A DNA stretch of 64,000 nucleotides from JBFHRE01 sp041746105 (GCA_041746105.1 JBGTHP010000017.1:248001-312000); one strand, 5' to 3'; positions 8,290 through 20,358 are shown, numbered from the stretch's first letter. The notes: generated from the letters alone by a model not told the origin. Program-made: numbers and translations.

Positions 8290-10011
8290 CTACGGCACCA
8301 ACGCCAGCGAGCGAGCCAGGAAAGACGCCATCTGATCGCGGGGGACTGCCGCCTGTGGGCAGTACTGGAGTGGACTCGCGGTGCAGCCGGTGGTTATGCC
8401 GGCAACGCGCAAGGCTTCTACGTATTGCTCGTACCACGCTCCAGCGGCCACGTCTCCGAAAACTCCCTGTGCTGCTACCAGATCGAGACCGAGCGCCCGG
8501 CCCAGAAACGCCGCCATCTCGGCCCTGGTAACAGTCCCGTTGGGACGGTAGGTCCCGTCGGGGTAGCCCGTGCTGATGCCGAGTTGGGCGAGTTTTTCGA
8601 CCGCCGGACCGTACCAAAGACCACTCGGAACATCGGAGAAGATCCCTTGATGGGCCGGCAGCTGATCGGAGACACCGAGGGCTCTCGTCAAGAACACCGC
8701 CATCTCGGCTCGAGTGACCGTTTTTGATGGGCAATAACGATCGTTGGCAGGTGGATCGCAGCCGTTGGTGATTCCGGCGGCCGCGATCACCTCGATGTTG
8801 GCCTGGTGAGGGTTGGCGTCATCGTCGACAAATCGACCGATGTAGTTGCCATCGGTTATCCGCAAATAGGAGCGACCCAGTTCGTCGGAGAGCACGCTCA
8901 ACTCGTATCCGCCGAGAGAAAACGCCTCCCCCACACTTCGCACGTGCGAGGTGTCGAGAGTTGTTGCAGGAGCGGGGACAGGGGCGAGACGGGCGTCGAG
9001 ACCAAAACAAGGGAAGCCGGCGGGCCATCCGATCGGAGCGCACGCAGACGATCTGGTGTCATAGGAGTATGCCTCTACACCCGCTTGTGCAATCGTCGCG
9101 TCGTGCGAGGTAGCCGTCCTGAGCCCAAGCGCGTATCCAAAACCGGAGACGACCGGTATCACCACCATCTCGTAGCCGGCTCCCCCGATTGGTTCCAGCC
9201 GATAGGTGAAGGTCCCACTTTTGTACACACCAACCTCGCTGGTCCCGATCCATCCGGCGGCGTATCGGTTGTAGGCGTGGGTGCCGATCGGCAATCCTTC
9301 AAGTTCGTAGCCCGACATCACGTCCGTGACGTTGTCGTATTGGTTGACGAGCCCCCCGGGAAGCCCCAGCAACCCACCAAAGCTGTGCGACCACTCGAGG
9401 GTGTGCCCGATTTCGTGCGCAACCACCAGCCACCGCGCCGACGGCTGTGGCGAGACCGCTGCAACCGCTCCCGCCCCCACGACGGCCATGCGGCCACTCG
9501 CGGGGAAGGTGGCGGCACACCCGACAAACGGGGGTGGACATTCAGAACCCGGGGTGGCGTAGCCTCCCCCCCAACCGCCATCCGCCACGATCAGTGCACC
9601 GCCCGGCCCACTTTTTGACTGAGCGGCGACGGCGTTCTCGCACCCGACCAGGCGGCCCAAAAACCCTGAATCGGGATTGGTGGACACAAAGTCGTTCGAA
9701 GCAACGGTTCCCCCGACCTTGAATGATGGCGCATATGCGCCTCCGGACAGCCACTGAAAATAGGGGGCGATGTATTGATTCAGCTGTGCGGTGAGTGCCG
9801 TCGGTTCGATGACGACACCCCAATTGGGCACGTCGCAGACCCAGACCTCCCATACGTCCGACCCGAGCGAATGCGCCTGATGAACGCTGGTCCGAAATGG
9901 GACGACCCCGAGCGGATCTTCCGAATAGGCGTCGGCTGCCGCCTCCGCCGGTCCTGCCACGGACACGAACGCGACGACCAGTGCCGCCATGAGACCTCTA
10001 CGCCCGAACAA
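8290..10011 (-). CDS. Secreted metalloprotease-like protein with three C-terminal SLH repeats
   Basis: A 573-residue exported protein. Residues 1-26 form a signal peptide ending GPAEAAA. HEIGHTLEWSH at 199-209 is an HExxHxxxxxH zinc-protease motif of the metzincin/M6 type, so the N-terminal two thirds are probably a zinc endopeptidase. From about residue 390 there are three S-layer-homology-like repeats, each with an ITNGC/ISTGYPDG plus (S)VTRAEMA pattern; the third has PRDQMA. They would anchor the protein to the cell surface. It stands alone between convergent and divergent neighbours. Confidence 0.85.
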   Translation of the reverse strand: MFGRRGLMAALVVAFVSVAGPAEAAADAYSEDPLGVVPFRTSVHQAHSLGSDVWEVWVCDVPNWGVVIEPTALTAQLNQYIAPYFQWLSGGAYAPSFKVGGTVASNDFVSTNPDSGFLGRLVGCENAVAAQSKSGPGGALIVADGGWGGGYATPGSECPPPFVGCAATFPASGRMAVVGAGAVAAVSPQPSARWLVVAHEIGHTLEWSHSFGGLLGLPGGLVNQYDNVTDVMSGYELEGLPIGTHAYNRYAAGWIGTSEVGVYKSGTFTYRLEPIGGAGYEMVVIPVVSGFGYALGLRTATSHDATIAQAGVEAYSYDTRSSACAPIGWPAGFPCFGLDARLAPVPAPATTLDTSHVRSVGEAFSLGGYELSVLSDELGRSYLRITDGNYIGRFVDDDANPHQANIEVIAAAGITNGCDPPANDRYCPSKTVTRAEMAVFLTRALGVSDQLPAHQGIFSDVPSGLWYGPAVEKLAQLGISTGYPDGTYRPNGTVTRAEMAAFLGRALGLDLVAAQGVFGDVAAGAWYEQYVEALRVAGITTGCTASPLQYCPQAAVPRDQMASFLARSLALVP

Positions 10012-10128
10012 TTATCCCCCTCGATCGATCGGAAGAATGGCCAACGCTACCCGACCGCAATCGATAGGGATGTCTCGGTCAGGGAGGCCACATCCACAGT
10101 GTCGGCCCCGGACTCCAAAATCTTGAAT

Positions 10129-11916
10129 TCAGGATGTGAGGTTGGCCGAGGCCAATGGAAGCCCCTCGTCGCGGGCGTTGAGCAACTCGAGCAGGAATGG
10201 AACTTCAGAAGCAACCGCCGGCTTGGCAACAGCGGAAACATCGCCATTGCTCCGCTCGATCAGGAATGCCGGACCTTCAGCTGATTCGAATCTCTCTGGG
10301 TCGAGATACAGCTTGGGTTTGATCTGCGCCGGATCGCCCGTTTCAGGACAAAACACCATGCAGTTCCCGCATTCGTTGCACAACTCCGCCAGAAGGAAAT
10401 ACTGCTGGCGTCCATCGATGCCAGATCCCTCCGGTGTCGGCAACCGGAAGAATGCGTCGTTGGGACAAACCGTGACACAGAAATTGCACGCCACACACCC
10501 CCACATTTGAAGATCGTGGTCCACGGCACGAGGCAGTTTCTCGTTGCCGGTCAGGTGGTAGCGCGCAAGTTCGTCGCCTTTGAGCATGCGGGTCATGTGT
10601 TCTTCGACCGGTCCCCGGAACCCGCCGTTACGAGCTTTTTGCCAAGAGTGGAGCCGCCACTCGGCGATGTTGGAGCATTTGGCCGCCTTCATGTCATCGG
10701 CCAGGCGCCGCAACATCGGCTGTAGACGCCCGTAGCCACCGGGCTTGAGCAGGTCAGAGCAGATCGTTGCCGGAGCCACTCCAAGGCCGATCGTCTCTGA
10801 GACATTGTCTTTGTCGACTCCGGCCGAGAAGCTCACCTGAACGTCTCCAGCGTGGCCCTCTACCGAGAAGACCCCAGGCAGGTTGTTGATCAACTCGTCG
10901 AGAAGCGTGGTGGCGAGTACATGGAGAGGTGGCCCGGAGAGGTACATCGGATCGTCCGGCATGAAGCCTTTGTGGTTCTGGACCACCAGTGTGTTCGTCA
11001 GCTTGATCCCGAAACGGCGCCCGTTTTCCTTGGCGAAGGATCGAAGCTCCTCGATCAGACTGAGCGCCCGGTCGAATTGGAGATCGTCGACAAACGGTTG
11101 GCGGTCGAGGCGAATGTGGCTGTAGCCGAGTGTTCCCTGGAGGATTTCGCACACCCGCCCGAAGCCGAGAAGGGTCGGATTCAGTTTTACGATCACGTCG
11201 ATCTCGTGATCGGCCATCAGGTGTTTTGTGATCCCTTCGATCTCCTCGGGGGGACAACCGTGAAAAGTGGACAGAGTGATGGTGTCGGCGATCCGGGAGG
11301 GAAACTCGAGGTCGGCGAAATCGCGGAAGGGTGCAGGGATCTGGGCGCGCAAGCGTTCGATCACCTCGCTGGCATCCTTCATGTGCTCGATGAATGAACG
11401 CACCTTTTCACTCTTGATTCCGGCGAGGTCGTAGCCGACCGACATGTCGAACACGTGTGGCCCAGAATCCGAGCCGATGTGTTCGTGCAGCGGCTCCCAT
11501 CGCCTCAGCATCTCGATCGCCATCATCGCCTTCACGTACTCGTCCAGCGACTCCCGGACCTTGAGTTCCTGGCTCCACTCGATGTTGAACCCGATCGTCT
11601 CCATGTCGATGCAGGGCCGGCCGATCTCCAGGTCGTCGAGTACCTGAACCGTCTTCAGCTCGAACAGTCGGGCGCCGCCGAGCCAGGCAAGAATGACGTT
11701 TTGGGCCATCTGTGAGTGTGGTCCTGCTGCGGGTCCCAGAGGCGACGCCGCCGGACGGCCCATGAATTCGATCCCGAGGTCGACCTCGGGGTCTCGAGAC
11801 CAGAACCGGGCAGTGGGCAGATCGAGGATCCGGTGACGGGTCTCCCACTCGTGGGCGATCCTCCCCATCAGCACGTTGAATGGGAACGGGGTCAAGGGTG
11901 GGGCGTGAGTTGTCAT
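10129..11916 (-). CDS. YgfK-like dihydropyrimidine-dehydrogenase-related FeS protein, short form
   Basis: A 595-residue protein whose N-terminal part (about 1-460) resembles the dihydroorotate-dehydrogenase-like half of E. coli YgfK, the 'putative selenate reductase' subunit linked to SsnA and XdhD. Two complete 4Fe-4S motifs follow: CVACNFCVTVCP at 474-485 and CNECGNCMVFCP at about 509-520. From memory, E. coli YgfK is about 1030 residues and has a GltD-like FAD/NAD domain between these parts; that domain is absent here, so another protein would have to pass electrons. It is last in a minus-strand cluster, 13 bases after the amidohydrolase gene. Confidence 0.8.
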   Translation of the reverse strand: MTTHAPPLTPFPFNVLMGRIAHEWETRHRILDLPTARFWSRDPEVDLGIEFMGRPAASPLGPAAGPHSQMAQNVILAWLGGARLFELKTVQVLDDLEIGRPCIDMETIGFNIEWSQELKVRESLDEYVKAMMAIEMLRRWEPLHEHIGSDSGPHVFDMSVGYDLAGIKSEKVRSFIEHMKDASEVIERLRAQIPAPFRDFADLEFPSRIADTITLSTFHGCPPEEIEGITKHLMADHEIDVIVKLNPTLLGFGRVCEILQGTLGYSHIRLDRQPFVDDLQFDRALSLIEELRSFAKENGRRFGIKLTNTLVVQNHKGFMPDDPMYLSGPPLHVLATTLLDELINNLPGVFSVEGHAGDVQVSFSAGVDKDNVSETIGLGVAPATICSDLLKPGGYGRLQPMLRRLADDMKAAKCSNIAEWRLHSWQKARNGGFRGPVEEHMTRMLKGDELARYHLTGNEKLPRAVDHDLQMWGCVACNFCVTVCPNDAFFRLPTPEGSGIDGRQQYFLLAELCNECGNCMVFCPETGDPAQIKPKLYLDPERFESAEGPAFLIERSNGDVSAVAKPAVASEVPFLLELLNARDEGLPLASANLTS

Positions 11917-11929
11917 CGCAGTCTCCTGT

Positions 11930-12952
11930 TCACAATCGCGAATGCAGGCGAGCCGCCTGCTCCCGTGCCTTGGCGCGGATCTCCCCGGCGTCTACCCGAG
12001 TCGGGGCGCCATCCCGGTACACGGTTTCTTCTCCGACGGTCACGGTCAGCGGACGCACCCCCGGTGAAAATGCGAGATGCCACGGTTCCATCGGGTCATA
12101 GGACCATTCGACGCGATCGTTACGCGCCTCCGGGACGATGTCCCATCCGGTGCCGAGCCATTCCCAGGCGGAATCTGGTGAAGCGGTGACATCGGCCGAG
12201 CGCTGCATCACATAGGCGACTCTGAAAACCTCCAACATGTCCGCTCCGATCCCATCCGAGCCCAACGCCACCGGGTTGGAGAACCGGGCCGGATCGGCGT
12301 ATCCGACAGCGTTGTTCAGATTGGATATCGGGTTGTGGAGGATCGTTCCGCTCAGGTCGTGATCGGTCGGCAGATGGACACAATGGGCCAGCAACCATTT
12401 GTCGTTTGCAAGCGACCGCACGCGTTGAGCCGCCCCCGCGTCCTCCGGTCCCTCGTGGACGTGGATGTGCACCCCGACCCCGAACTCGGCTGCCAGCGCC
12501 GCCGCCTCGGCGAGGGTGTCGTCGGTGCACGTGAAAACGGCGTGAACACCTACCAGCCCCCTCCCCCCTTCCTCGAGAAATCTTCTGTTCTCCGCCAGAC
12601 CTCGACGTGCAGCTTCCGCTCCATGGCGATCAGTGACCCCATAGGCGGGCACTACCCGAACTCCGACCTCGGCACAGGCGTCGGCAATAACAGAAAGAGA
12701 TCCCTCGATGGCGTTGGGGCTTTCGTGGTGATCCACTATTGCCGTCGTGCCGTTCTCCAGAGCTTCGATCGCCCCGAGCTTGGCCGACCACTCGATCATC
12801 TCCAGATCGAGCGCCTGATCCAGTCGCCACCACACCTGATCGAGGATTTCTTGGAAGGTGGTCGGCACGGAAGGAGGGGCGGGCATCCCCCTAGCAAGTG
12901 CGGAGTAGAGATGATGGTGGGCGCACACCAGGCCCGGGGTGGTGGCCGACAT
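11930..12952 (-). CDS. SsnA-like amidohydrolase, N-terminally short
   Basis: A 340-residue amidohydrolase-superfamily protein. It has AHHHLYS at residues 11-17 (metal-binding HxH), a HIHVHEG segment near 171, AHCVHLP near 200 and ALGSDGIGADM near 240 (metal-binding Asp). It resembles SsnA and guanine-deaminase-type aminohydrolases. The family normally has about 60 residues of beta-sandwich before the HxH strand. Here translation starts only 11 residues before it, and an in-frame TAA two codons upstream rules out an extension. A copy of the TTTACA-N3-TGTCAA motif lies immediately upstream of the start. The protein may be a compact variant or impaired. Confidence 0.78.
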   Translation of the reverse strand: MSATTPGLVCAHHHLYSALARGMPAPPSVPTTFQEILDQVWWRLDQALDLEMIEWSAKLGAIEALENGTTAIVDHHESPNAIEGSLSVIADACAEVGVRVVPAYGVTDRHGAEAARRGLAENRRFLEEGGRGLVGVHAVFTCTDDTLAEAAALAAEFGVGVHIHVHEGPEDAGAAQRVRSLANDKWLLAHCVHLPTDHDLSGTILHNPISNLNNAVGYADPARFSNPVALGSDGIGADMLEVFRVAYVMQRSADVTASPDSAWEWLGTGWDIVPEARNDRVEWSYDPMEPWHLAFSPGVRPLTVTVGEETVYRDGAPTRVDAGEIRAKAREQAARLHSRL

Positions 12953-12954
12953 AT

Positions 12955-12969
12955 TTTACATTTTGTCAA
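12955..12969. promoter_or_regulatory. Putative operator, motif copy 1 (TTTACA-N3-TGTCAA)
   Basis: Imperfect palindrome whose half-sites read TTTACA and, on the other strand, TTGACA. It ends 3 bases before the amidohydrolase start codon on the minus strand. The same 15-base word recurs at 16557-16571 and, with one base changed, at 16604-16618. A further TGTCAA half-site lies at 12983-12988. The geometry here does not give a good -10 for the amidohydrolase, so this copy acts more plausibly as an operator than as a -35 box. Confidence 0.5.
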
Positions 12970-12985
12970 ACAGCGGGGCCGCTGT
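12970..12985 (-). terminator. Hairpin between molybdenum hydroxylase and amidohydrolase genes
   Basis: Perfect 7-bp inverted repeat ACAGCGG / CCGCTGT with a 2-base centre, inside the 54-base gap after the molybdenum hydroxylase stop. There is no T-run, so it may be a weak terminator, an mRNA-processing hairpin or part of an operator block. Confidence 0.35.
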
Positions 12986-13006
12986 CAAAGAGTTGGACGC
13001 GAACCG

Positions 13007-15591
<2,585 letters not shown>

Positions 15592-15595
<4 letters not shown>

Positions 15596-16536
15596 TTCTG
15601 CTCCTCCGGTGGGGGTATGGCTCCGCGCCGCTCGGTGATGAGCCGGTACGCCTCAGGTACTCGATACCTTTCGAAATCGAACAATGTGTTCTTGTAAAAC
15701 GAGCAATAGTCGAGATCGACGACCGCGGTGATCACCTCGTCTCCGGTGGTTATCGCCTGGGCGACGATCTGTCCCGAAGGGGCGATGATCACCGAGTGGG
15801 CGAGCGACTCGACTCCCTCCTCGGTCCCGCCTTTGGCGACTCCGACCACCCAGGCGCCGTTCTGATAGGCGCCCGCCTGCATCACGAGGTGGTTGTGAAA
15901 TGCCTGAAGCGGGTTCTGTTGGATGTCGGGTGCGTAATACAGTGGAGTGTTGTAACCGATGAGGATCAACTCGACGCCCTGCAGTCCCATGACCCGATAG
16001 GTTTCCGGCCAGCGACGGTCGTTGCAGGTCGCCATCCCGACGATGCCACCAAACGCTCGCCATACCCCGAACTCGGTGCCCGGCTCGAAATAGTGGCGCT
16101 CGGCGTGCTGGAAGGGACGATCGGCCTCGAACTCGGCGTGACCTGGGACGTGAACCTTGCGATAACGCCCGACGATGGAGCCGTCGGCATCGACCAGGAT
16201 CTGGGTGTTGTATCGGTGACGCACTCCGTCTTCGATCACCAGTTCTCCATATCCGAGGCTGAAACCGATTTTCAGATGGCGCGCCTCGTCGAAAAGCCTT
16301 TTGGTGTCTGGGCCCGGCATCTCGGTTTCGAACCAGGACTCGATCTCTGACAGTTCGGTCGCGTACCAGCGAGGGAAAAAAGTGGTCAACGCCAATTCTG
16401 GAAAGGCGACCACCCCGCACCCCCTGCCGGCGGCTTCTCGCAACAACGCGATCAGGCGATCGACTACGTCGTCACGGGAGTCGTCTCGAGCAATCGGGCC
16501 CATCTGGGCGGCAGCAACGGTGAGACGACGGGTCAT
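15592..16536 (-). CDS. Nitrilase-superfamily N-carbamoyl-amino-acid hydrolase
   Basis: A 314-residue carbon-nitrogen hydrolase with the catalytic triad Glu47 (FPELAL), Lys126 (YRKVH) and Cys170 (TCNDRRWPE). The CNDRRWPE context and spacing match N-carbamoyl-D-amino-acid amidohydrolases, which release ammonia and CO2 from ureido acids produced by hydantoin or pyrimidine breakdown. I choose the ATG at 16536 over an upstream TTG. A -10-like CACAAT ends 7 bases before it and TTGACA lies 17 bases further up, which suggests a leaderless mRNA beginning at this ATG. It is first in the minus-strand catabolic operon. Confidence 0.87.
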
Positions 16537-16542
16537 GGCCAA

Positions 16543-16571
16543 ATTGTGGGTTGGTCTTTACATTTTGTCAA
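16543..16571 (-). promoter_or_regulatory. Promoter of the minus-strand catabolic operon with operator copy 2
   Basis: Read on the minus strand: TTGACA (16571-16566), 17-base spacer, CACAAT (16548-16543). The likely transcription start coincides with the ATG of the nitrilase gene at 16536. The -35 box is embedded in motif copy 2 (TTTACA-TTT-TGTCAA, 16557-16571), so a protein bound there would block RNA polymerase. Confidence 0.55.
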
Positions 16572-16603
16572 GATAGGCCGCCGTTTCCGGTAAGGCCCGC
16601 GTC

Positions 16604-16632
16604 TTTACAGTTTGTCAATCGATCCGTATGAT
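16604..16632 (+). promoter_or_regulatory. Promoter of the plus-strand nitrilase gene with operator copy 3
   Basis: TTTACA at 16604-16609, an exact 17-base spacer and TATGAT at 16627-16632 form a good sigma-70 type promoter. The -35 region is motif copy 3 (TTTACA-GTT-TGTCAA, 16604-16618), 47 bases from copy 2. Two divergent promoters therefore carry the same operator-like palindrome in the same place. Confidence 0.6.
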
Positions 16633-16663
16633 CCGCGAACTTCATCATCAGGAGTCCCCCATT

Positions 16664-17503
16664 ATGAGCACGGTGGTTCGCGCGGCGTTGGTTCAATCGG
16701 AATGGACCGGCGACAAAGAGTCGATGGTCGAAAAGAATCTCGGTCTGGCACGCTCGGCGGCAGACGACGGGGCCCAGGTTCTCTGCTTCCAGGAGATCTT
16801 CTCGACCGGGTACTTCTGCAACGTCCAGGACCCCTCCTATTACGACGAGGCAGAAGAGATCCCGGACGGCCCGACGATCCAAAAGGTCATCGCACTCGCC
16901 AAAGAAACCGGGATGGTGATCGTTGCCCCGATCTACGAAAAGGTCGACGAAGGCACATTTTACAACACGTCTGCGGTGATCGACGCCGACGGTGAGTTCC
17001 TTGGTATCTATCGCAAGACCCACATTCCCCAGGTCACCGGGTTCTGGGAGAAGTTCTATTTCAAGCCAGGCAACACCGGTTACCCCATTTTCGACACCGC
17101 GGTAGGTCGAATCGGGGTCTACATCTGTTATGACCGCCACTTCCCGGAGGGATGGCGCGAACTAGGTCTCGCCGGAGCCAAACTCGTCTTCAATCCTTCT
17201 GCCACGACGAGGGGCCACTCCAAATATCTGTGGGACCTGGAACAGCCGGCGGCGGCGGTCGCCAACGAATACTTCATCGGAGCGATCAACCGGGTCGGCG
17301 CCGAGGGTTTGGAAGGCACCGACTATTACGGGTCGTCCTATTTTGTGAACCCCCGCGGCCGGATGGTCGGAGAAGTCGCATCCGACACCGCCGACGAGGT
17401 GATTGTCCGCGACCTCGATATGTCGCTGATAGAAGAGGTCCGCCGCCACTGGGCCTTCTACCGCGACCGCCGCCCGGAAACCTATGTCGGCATCACCAAA
17501 TAG
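16664..17503 (+). CDS. Nitrilase-superfamily amidase (beta-ureidopropionase / N-carbamoylputrescine amidase type)
   Basis: A 279-residue carbon-nitrogen hydrolase with triad Glu44 (FQEIF), Lys118 (YRKTH) and Cys155 (CYDRHFPE). The CYDRHFPEG context fits beta-ureidopropionase and N-carbamoylputrescine amidase relatives, so an N-carbamoyl amine or amino acid is the likely substrate. The ATG at 16664 has AGGAG upstream. An in-frame ATG at 16628 lies inside the -10 box and is rejected. The gene is divergent from the other nitrilase gene and shares its operator-like motif, which supports joint regulation. Confidence 0.88.
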   Translation: MSTVVRAALVQSEWTGDKESMVEKNLGLARSAADDGAQVLCFQEIFSTGYFCNVQDPSYYDEAEEIPDGPTIQKVIALAKETGMVIVAPIYEKVDEGTFYNTSAVIDADGEFLGIYRKTHIPQVTGFWEKFYFKPGNTGYPIFDTAVGRIGVYICYDRHFPEGWRELGLAGAKLVFNPSATTRGHSKYLWDLEQPAAAVANEYFIGAINRVGAEGLEGTDYYGSSYFVNPRGRMVGEVASDTADEVIVRDLDMSLIEEVRRHWAFYRDRRPETYVGITK

Positions 17504-17524
17504 TCGCGTTCCTTAGGCGCTAGA

Positions 17525-17538
17525 CCCCGTATTCGGGG
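17525..17538. terminator. Short hairpin between convergent genes
   Basis: CCCCG-TATT-CGGGG stem-loop 21 bases after the plus-strand nitrilase stop and before the convergent LLM gene. The stem is only 5 bp with no T-run, so a terminator role is possible but weakly supported. Confidence 0.3.
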
Positions 17539-17664
17539 CGAATCGCCGAAAGTTCGATGCCGCCGTGAGCGAACACAGCTGAAATCCGCCAATTCTCGGT
17601 CGATCCGGTGGGCCCACCAGCTTTCAAACTCGACTTGGGTTCGGCAGTTGTCGAACAGCCCCAC

Positions 17665-18546
17665 TCAGCGATTTAGGAATGCGCCGGCGATCTCCTCCAC
17701 GATCTCGGGCGACCCATTCCATACCGGGTCGTCGGGTCGGGGCATGTGAAACACGAGATCGGTGAAACCGAGAGCTGCGTATCGGCCCAAGAACTCCGCG
17801 AACGTTGACAAGCTGGAGAGGGGGCGGGCCTCGGTATTGCCGATCAAATAGATGCGGTCGATCTCGCCAGGGTCGCGACCAAGCCTCTCGCAGTAGCTCT
17901 CGAGCAGTTGAGACTGCTCAGTGACGATCCGTTCGGTAGCGGTTGCCGATACGTCCTGGTAGGTGGTGTCGCCATATGTGATCCAAGCGTCGCCGTACTT
18001 GGCAGCAACTTCCAGCGACCTCGGTCCACCGGCGGCGATGGCGAGGGGCAATCTCGGTTCCTGGACGCAACCGGGAAGCAACCGCGCTCCGGAAACGGTG
18101 TAGAACGTGCCTGTATGGTCGTGGATCTTGTTCTTGAGCACGCCGTCGATCAGATACACCGCCTCGGCAAGACGTTCGACGCGTTGGGTGGGAGTCAGCT
18201 TGGGTTGACCCAAAACGGTTGCGTCGAGACCAACCCCGCCCGCCCCGAGGCCAATCGTGAACCTGCCCCCGGAGATGTGGTCCATGGTCATTGCATCCTT
18301 GGCGAGTGCGAGCGGGTGACGCAGATTCAGATTGGAGACCATGGTCCCAAGGCGTATCCGATCGGTCTTGGCGGCAAGTCCCGTGAGCCAGGGGTAGGTC
18401 GCATGCCACGGACGGTCTCGATAGCGCCGCCACGAGAGATGGTCATAGACCCACACATGGTGATAGCCAAGTGCCTCGATTCGCTGAACCATCTCGACAG
18501 TCTCGAGCCAAGGGTCAGTGGGCATGAGGAGCACGCCAATCCGCAT
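17665..18546 (-). CDS. F420-dependent LLM-class oxidoreductase
   Basis: A 293-residue luciferase-like TIM-barrel protein, the third LLM enzyme in the window. DHISGGRFTIGLGAGG near residue 88 and RLPLAIAAGGPRSLEVAAKYGDAW near 165 mark the family. It is short for an LLM enzyme and has no FGD-type HFHPW segment. The substrate is unknown. The neighbouring catabolic cluster lies on the other side of a convergent junction, so a shared pathway is not implied. It begins MRIGVLLMPTDPW; no strong ribosome site was seen. Confidence 0.85.
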   Translation of the reverse strand: MRIGVLLMPTDPWLETVEMVQRIEALGYHHVWVYDHLSWRRYRDRPWHATYPWLTGLAAKTDRIRLGTMVSNLNLRHPLALAKDAMTMDHISGGRFTIGLGAGGVGLDATVLGQPKLTPTQRVERLAEAVYLIDGVLKNKIHDHTGTFYTVSGARLLPGCVQEPRLPLAIAAGGPRSLEVAAKYGDAWITYGDTTYQDVSATATERIVTEQSQLLESYCERLGRDPGEIDRIYLIGNTEARPLSSLSTFAEFLGRYAALGFTDLVFHMPRPDDPVWNGSPEIVEEIAGAFLNR

Positions 18547-18670
18547 GGCCGCATGCTACGAGGCGGTGCTCCTCCCAAACAGGACCACCACCCACAGGGG
18601 GCACGCCGCTCCGACGGATAAAGCGCCCTTCCTGTCAACGGCTGGTGCCTACCTCCGGGAAACGAGGTTT

Positions 18671-18800
18671 GCCGGGAACCCTTCGGGTTCCTTGGCCAGA
18701 ACACGCAAGCAACACAAACCTCCGCGCCATGCCCCGAGTACCGGCGGGAACCCTCCGGGATCCATCGCCCAAACTCGCAAGCAACACGAAGCTCCGCTTC
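18671..18800. repeat. Imperfect tandem repeat, period 72 bp, beside tRNA-Val
   Basis: Copies begin at 18671 and 18743 and share about 58 aligned bases, including GGGAACCC, CGCAAGCAACAC and CTCCG. Each copy contains a small hairpin (for example GGAACCC-TTC-GGGTTCC in copy 1). The second copy merges into the hairpin downstream of the tRNA. This looks like duplication of tRNA-flanking DNA and contains no credible gene. Confidence 0.6.
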
Positions 18801-18807
18801 GTGTTGC
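18781..18807 (-). terminator. Hairpin at the 3' end of tRNA-Val
   Basis: A perfect 12-bp inverted repeat (GCAACACGAAGC with a 3-base loop, 18781-18792 / 18796-18807) starts 3 bases past the tRNA 3' end on the minus strand. A TTGC and then GTTT follow rather than a clean T-run. Position and stem strength suggest the tRNA terminator. Confidence 0.55.
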
Positions 18808-18809
18808 CG

Positions 18810-18882
18810 TGGGCGTTGAGGGTTTCGAACCCCCGACCTCTTCCTTGTAAGGGAAGCGCTCTCCCAGCTGAGCTAAACGCCC
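18810..18882 (-). tRNA. tRNA-Val (anticodon TAC)
   Basis: The minus strand folds into a complete cloverleaf: acceptor GGGCGTT / AACGCCC with discriminator A, D-arm GCTCAGCTGGGAGAGC, anticodon stem CTTCC/GGAAG with loop CTTACAA, and T-loop TTCGAAA. CCA is not encoded. The anticodon TAC reads valine codons. It is 73 nt long. Confidence 0.93.
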
Positions 18883-19029
18883 GGACGAGTCGACATGGTA
18901 GGAGGTCTAGTTCGTTTGGTCATCTCCCGGACAATCACTCAACTTCTCACTTGACACGACCGATACAGCGATTACGGCGACGGGGTCGCTCTGAAGTTCG
19001 CAACTTTGTGTCTGGAGAACAGTCGAATC

Positions 19030-19959
<930 letters not shown>

Positions 19960-20000
19960 ATCACCCGCTCCGGGTTTTCCTCCCACCCGGTGCTGGACTG

Positions 20001-20031
20001 AAGTACCCCGACCCACCGGGCCGGGGTACTT
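20001..20031. terminator. Bidirectional terminator between sigma factor and whiB7
   Basis: AAGTACCCCG (20001-20010) and CGGGGTACTT (20022-20031) form a perfect 10-bp stem, with a further CCC/GGG inside the 11-base loop. It lies between two convergent genes and has A/T at both stem bases, so it could end transcription from either side. Confidence 0.6.
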
Positions 20032-20036
20032 CCATG

Positions 20037-20342
20037 TCAGGCCGACTTGCCCAGCATCTCGACCAGGTCGAGGCGGTCCACCTCAAAGACGAAGTTTTCG
20101 TCCTTTCGGGGCCTCCCTCTCCCCCGTTTTCGAAACATCGCCTGACCGTCCCAGAAAATGACGCCGCCCCAGACCCCCCATTCGACACCGGTGTCGAGCG
20201 CATGGGCGAGGCATTCGGTGGTCACTTCGCACTCCGAACAGATGGCCTGTGCGGCCTTCAGGTCGGCTTGCACATCTGAGAAGAACAGTTCATGGGATCC
20301 GGTGTCGTTGCATCGTCCTCGGTTGTTCAGAAGTTGGTTCAT
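20037..20342 (-). CDS. whiB7: WhiB7-type redox-sensitive transcriptional activator
   Basis: A 101-residue Wbl protein. Four cysteines (C11, C35, C38, C44; the last three as CSECEVTTEC) would ligate a 4Fe-4S cluster. GVEWGVWGGVIF is the sigma-factor-binding glycine-tryptophan turn, and RKRGRGRPRK is the C-terminal AT-hook specific to WhiB7. Known WhiB7 proteins activate intrinsic antibiotic-resistance genes with the primary sigma factor. I choose the ATG at 20342 with AAGGAAC upstream; the frame stays open to 20426 only through the terminator region. The leader carries an upstream ORF and an intrinsic terminator, as in known whiB7 attenuation. Confidence 0.88.
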   Translation of the reverse strand: MNQLLNNRGRCNDTGSHELFFSDVQADLKAAQAICSECEVTTECLAHALDTGVEWGVWGGVIFWDGQAMFRKRGRGRPRKDENFVFEVDRLDLVEMLGKSA

Positions 20343-20358
20343 GATTTGTTCCTTGGGT

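Noticed and set aside
16628..16663. In-frame ATG upstream of the plus-strand nitrilase start
   Set aside because: It lies inside the TATGAT -10 box, so it would not be in the transcript; the ATG at 16664 has a ribosome site.
18518..18850. Plus-strand frame over the tRNA-Val region ending with GVEGFEPPTSS-like sequence
   Set aside because: This is a well-known artefact of translating tRNA genes; the region is repeat plus tRNA.
18951..18980. TTGACA upstream of the sigma-factor gene as a promoter
   Set aside because: No acceptable -10 hexamer at 16-18 bases; not listed as a feature.
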